Below are positions 62,898-64,000 of a DNA stretch of 64,000 nt, piece by piece. The DNA lies in assembly GCA_005656395.1 (NCBI GenBank), contig SRSI01000060.1, positions 310,001 through 374,000 on the forward strand. Direction: 5' to 3'. A program made the translations under genes and the position numbers. Numbering within the stretch: position 1 is the stretch's first letter; each line of letters opens with the position of its first letter. The DNA comes from Strongyloides papillosus. Lineage: Eukaryota; Nematoda; Chromadorea; Rhabditida; Strongyloididae. Below the pieces are notes generated by a model. It was not told the origin of the DNA. It saw only the letters and a program-made list of their open reading frames with translations, and ran no database searches.

Positions 62898-64000
62898 AAT
62901 TGTTTCAAAGTATTTTTATCTTCTCCATATAATGACACATAAAGTAGTAAGATCTTTGTAATTTTAAAAATTTTTCATTACTTTTTAACGAAAACGAAAC
63001 AAAATTATGGTGGTTGAATTAATAAGAATGGTAATGAAGTATACGAATTATAATGTGTTGTTTCTAACAAATCGTTGTATTTCCACGATAATTGTATTTT
63101 CTTTAAAGAAAAAGTATGTAATTAGTAATTTTTAAGATTACAAAATAAAGGACAGTTTTACTTCACTAAAAATACATATTTGTCTAAAATATTTCTTTTA
63201 AAATAAATCATTCTTTTAATATACATTTAAATCATTTACATTTTTTTAGGACATTCAAATACCGTTTGAAAAAAAGAAAGGCATTTCTGCTAAAACAATG
63301 TATAAACAATTAAAATATATATTTTATGCATAATAATATAACATATTAAAGTTAGCTAAGTTTTCTAAGAATTGTAAAAAATTTCTTATTTTCAACATGA
63401 CATCTATTATACCATTGGTTATTTAAAAGTTTATGACAATTTTAATCATATCTATTCATTATAAAAATATTAATTTAAAAAAGATTAAAGACAAATGAAT
63501 AATTCGAAATATTTTTTAAAATTTAATAAAAGCGTTCTTTGCTAATGTTTCAGGTTATTTTTAAACAGTAATACGGTCAAGATATTTTTCATTAACAAAG
63601 AAATATATTACCAGGTATTAAAAGTTATTGTTATAGTGGCGCAGCTTTTCATCAACTAATTTTAAATGTGTGTGTTTATTAAGATATCATTAAATATTTT
63701 TATTGTGACGAAAGAAAAGTTCGATCAACATTTTATCTCGATTAATGCTTTAGCTAAAATATCTTATCACTCTAATGGAACAACTACAACCACCCCTCGT
63801 GTTAGAGATATATATTAATTTGATGAGAAGGTATGGAGATTTTTACTCATCCTACCATTATTCTATCTTATTTTATTTTTATAACTCGATACACCATCAC
63901 AAAAGCTAAATGAACTTTAAAATATTTCAACAAGGCTTTTATCTTTTATACATAATTTTGAAATTATTATCTTACGTATATATAAATTTATACAAATGAA
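62898..64000. other. Right-edge flank
   Basis: About 1.1 kb after the GTPase stop. Two coding-looking short segments were noticed: an open stretch after a TTTTTTTAG acceptor (63251-63331) and an ATG-led ORF at 63776-63910. Neither is supported by enough context to be called a gene. Confidence 0.4.

Overview
The window looks like nuclear DNA of a nematode, most likely a Strongyloides-type (clade IV) worm. It is extremely AT-rich. Coding islands are separated by several kilobases of A/T-dominated sequence, and introns are short with GTAAGT-like donors and TTTTAG/TTTCAG acceptors. The gene set includes an innexin of the UNC-7/UNC-9 group, a carotenoid oxygenase, an SLC19 vitamin transporter, WDR48, a KCTD8/12/16-like BTB protein and a histidine acid phosphatase. 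The assignment to genus is an inference from composition and gene content. Exon joins were made by hand from donor/acceptor motifs and were kept only when reading phases closed exactly.

Left part (1-25.2 kb). A tiny secreted-peptide ORF (1868-2050) is followed by an SLC19 transporter (+, 3453-4820), which converges on WDR48 (-, 5043-7202). Next on the minus strand come a KCTD8/12/16-like gene (7659-8847), a MAP9-like coiled-coil protein (12035-13732), a histidine acid phosphatase (14054-15525) and an innexin (17453-18957). The MAP9-like gene has a near-palindromic RFX-type X-box 85 bp upstream, which points to cilia. The acid phosphatase has two intestinal-type ACTGATAA sites upstream. About 6 kb of gene-poor DNA follows, holding at least two coding-looking minus-strand exons that may encode N-terminal extensions of the innexin.

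Middle part (25.2-45 kb). Thirteen phase-consistent exons (25245-36027) make an 892-residue type I membrane protein that I do not recognise. A secreted-looking carotenoid oxygenase with an unusually long Thr-rich tail (36796-39540) and a small four-pass membrane protein (40300-40933) lie beyond it on the minus strand.

Right part (45-64 kb). A RING/B-box-like protein (44878-46821) faces an Asn-rich membrane protein (47122-49988). Then come a large NACHT/WD40 STAND protein (51679-56977), a coiled-coil gene so close behind it that an operon is possible (57216-59018), and a Ras-like GTPase of the RASD type with a degenerate switch II and a CIIS prenylation box (61792-62897). No tRNA, rRNA, CRISPR array or intact transposon was seen. 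The genes do not form an obvious single pathway; the candidate system-level signals are the ciliary X-box, the possible NWD/coiled-coil operon and the extended innexin and membrane-protein loci.
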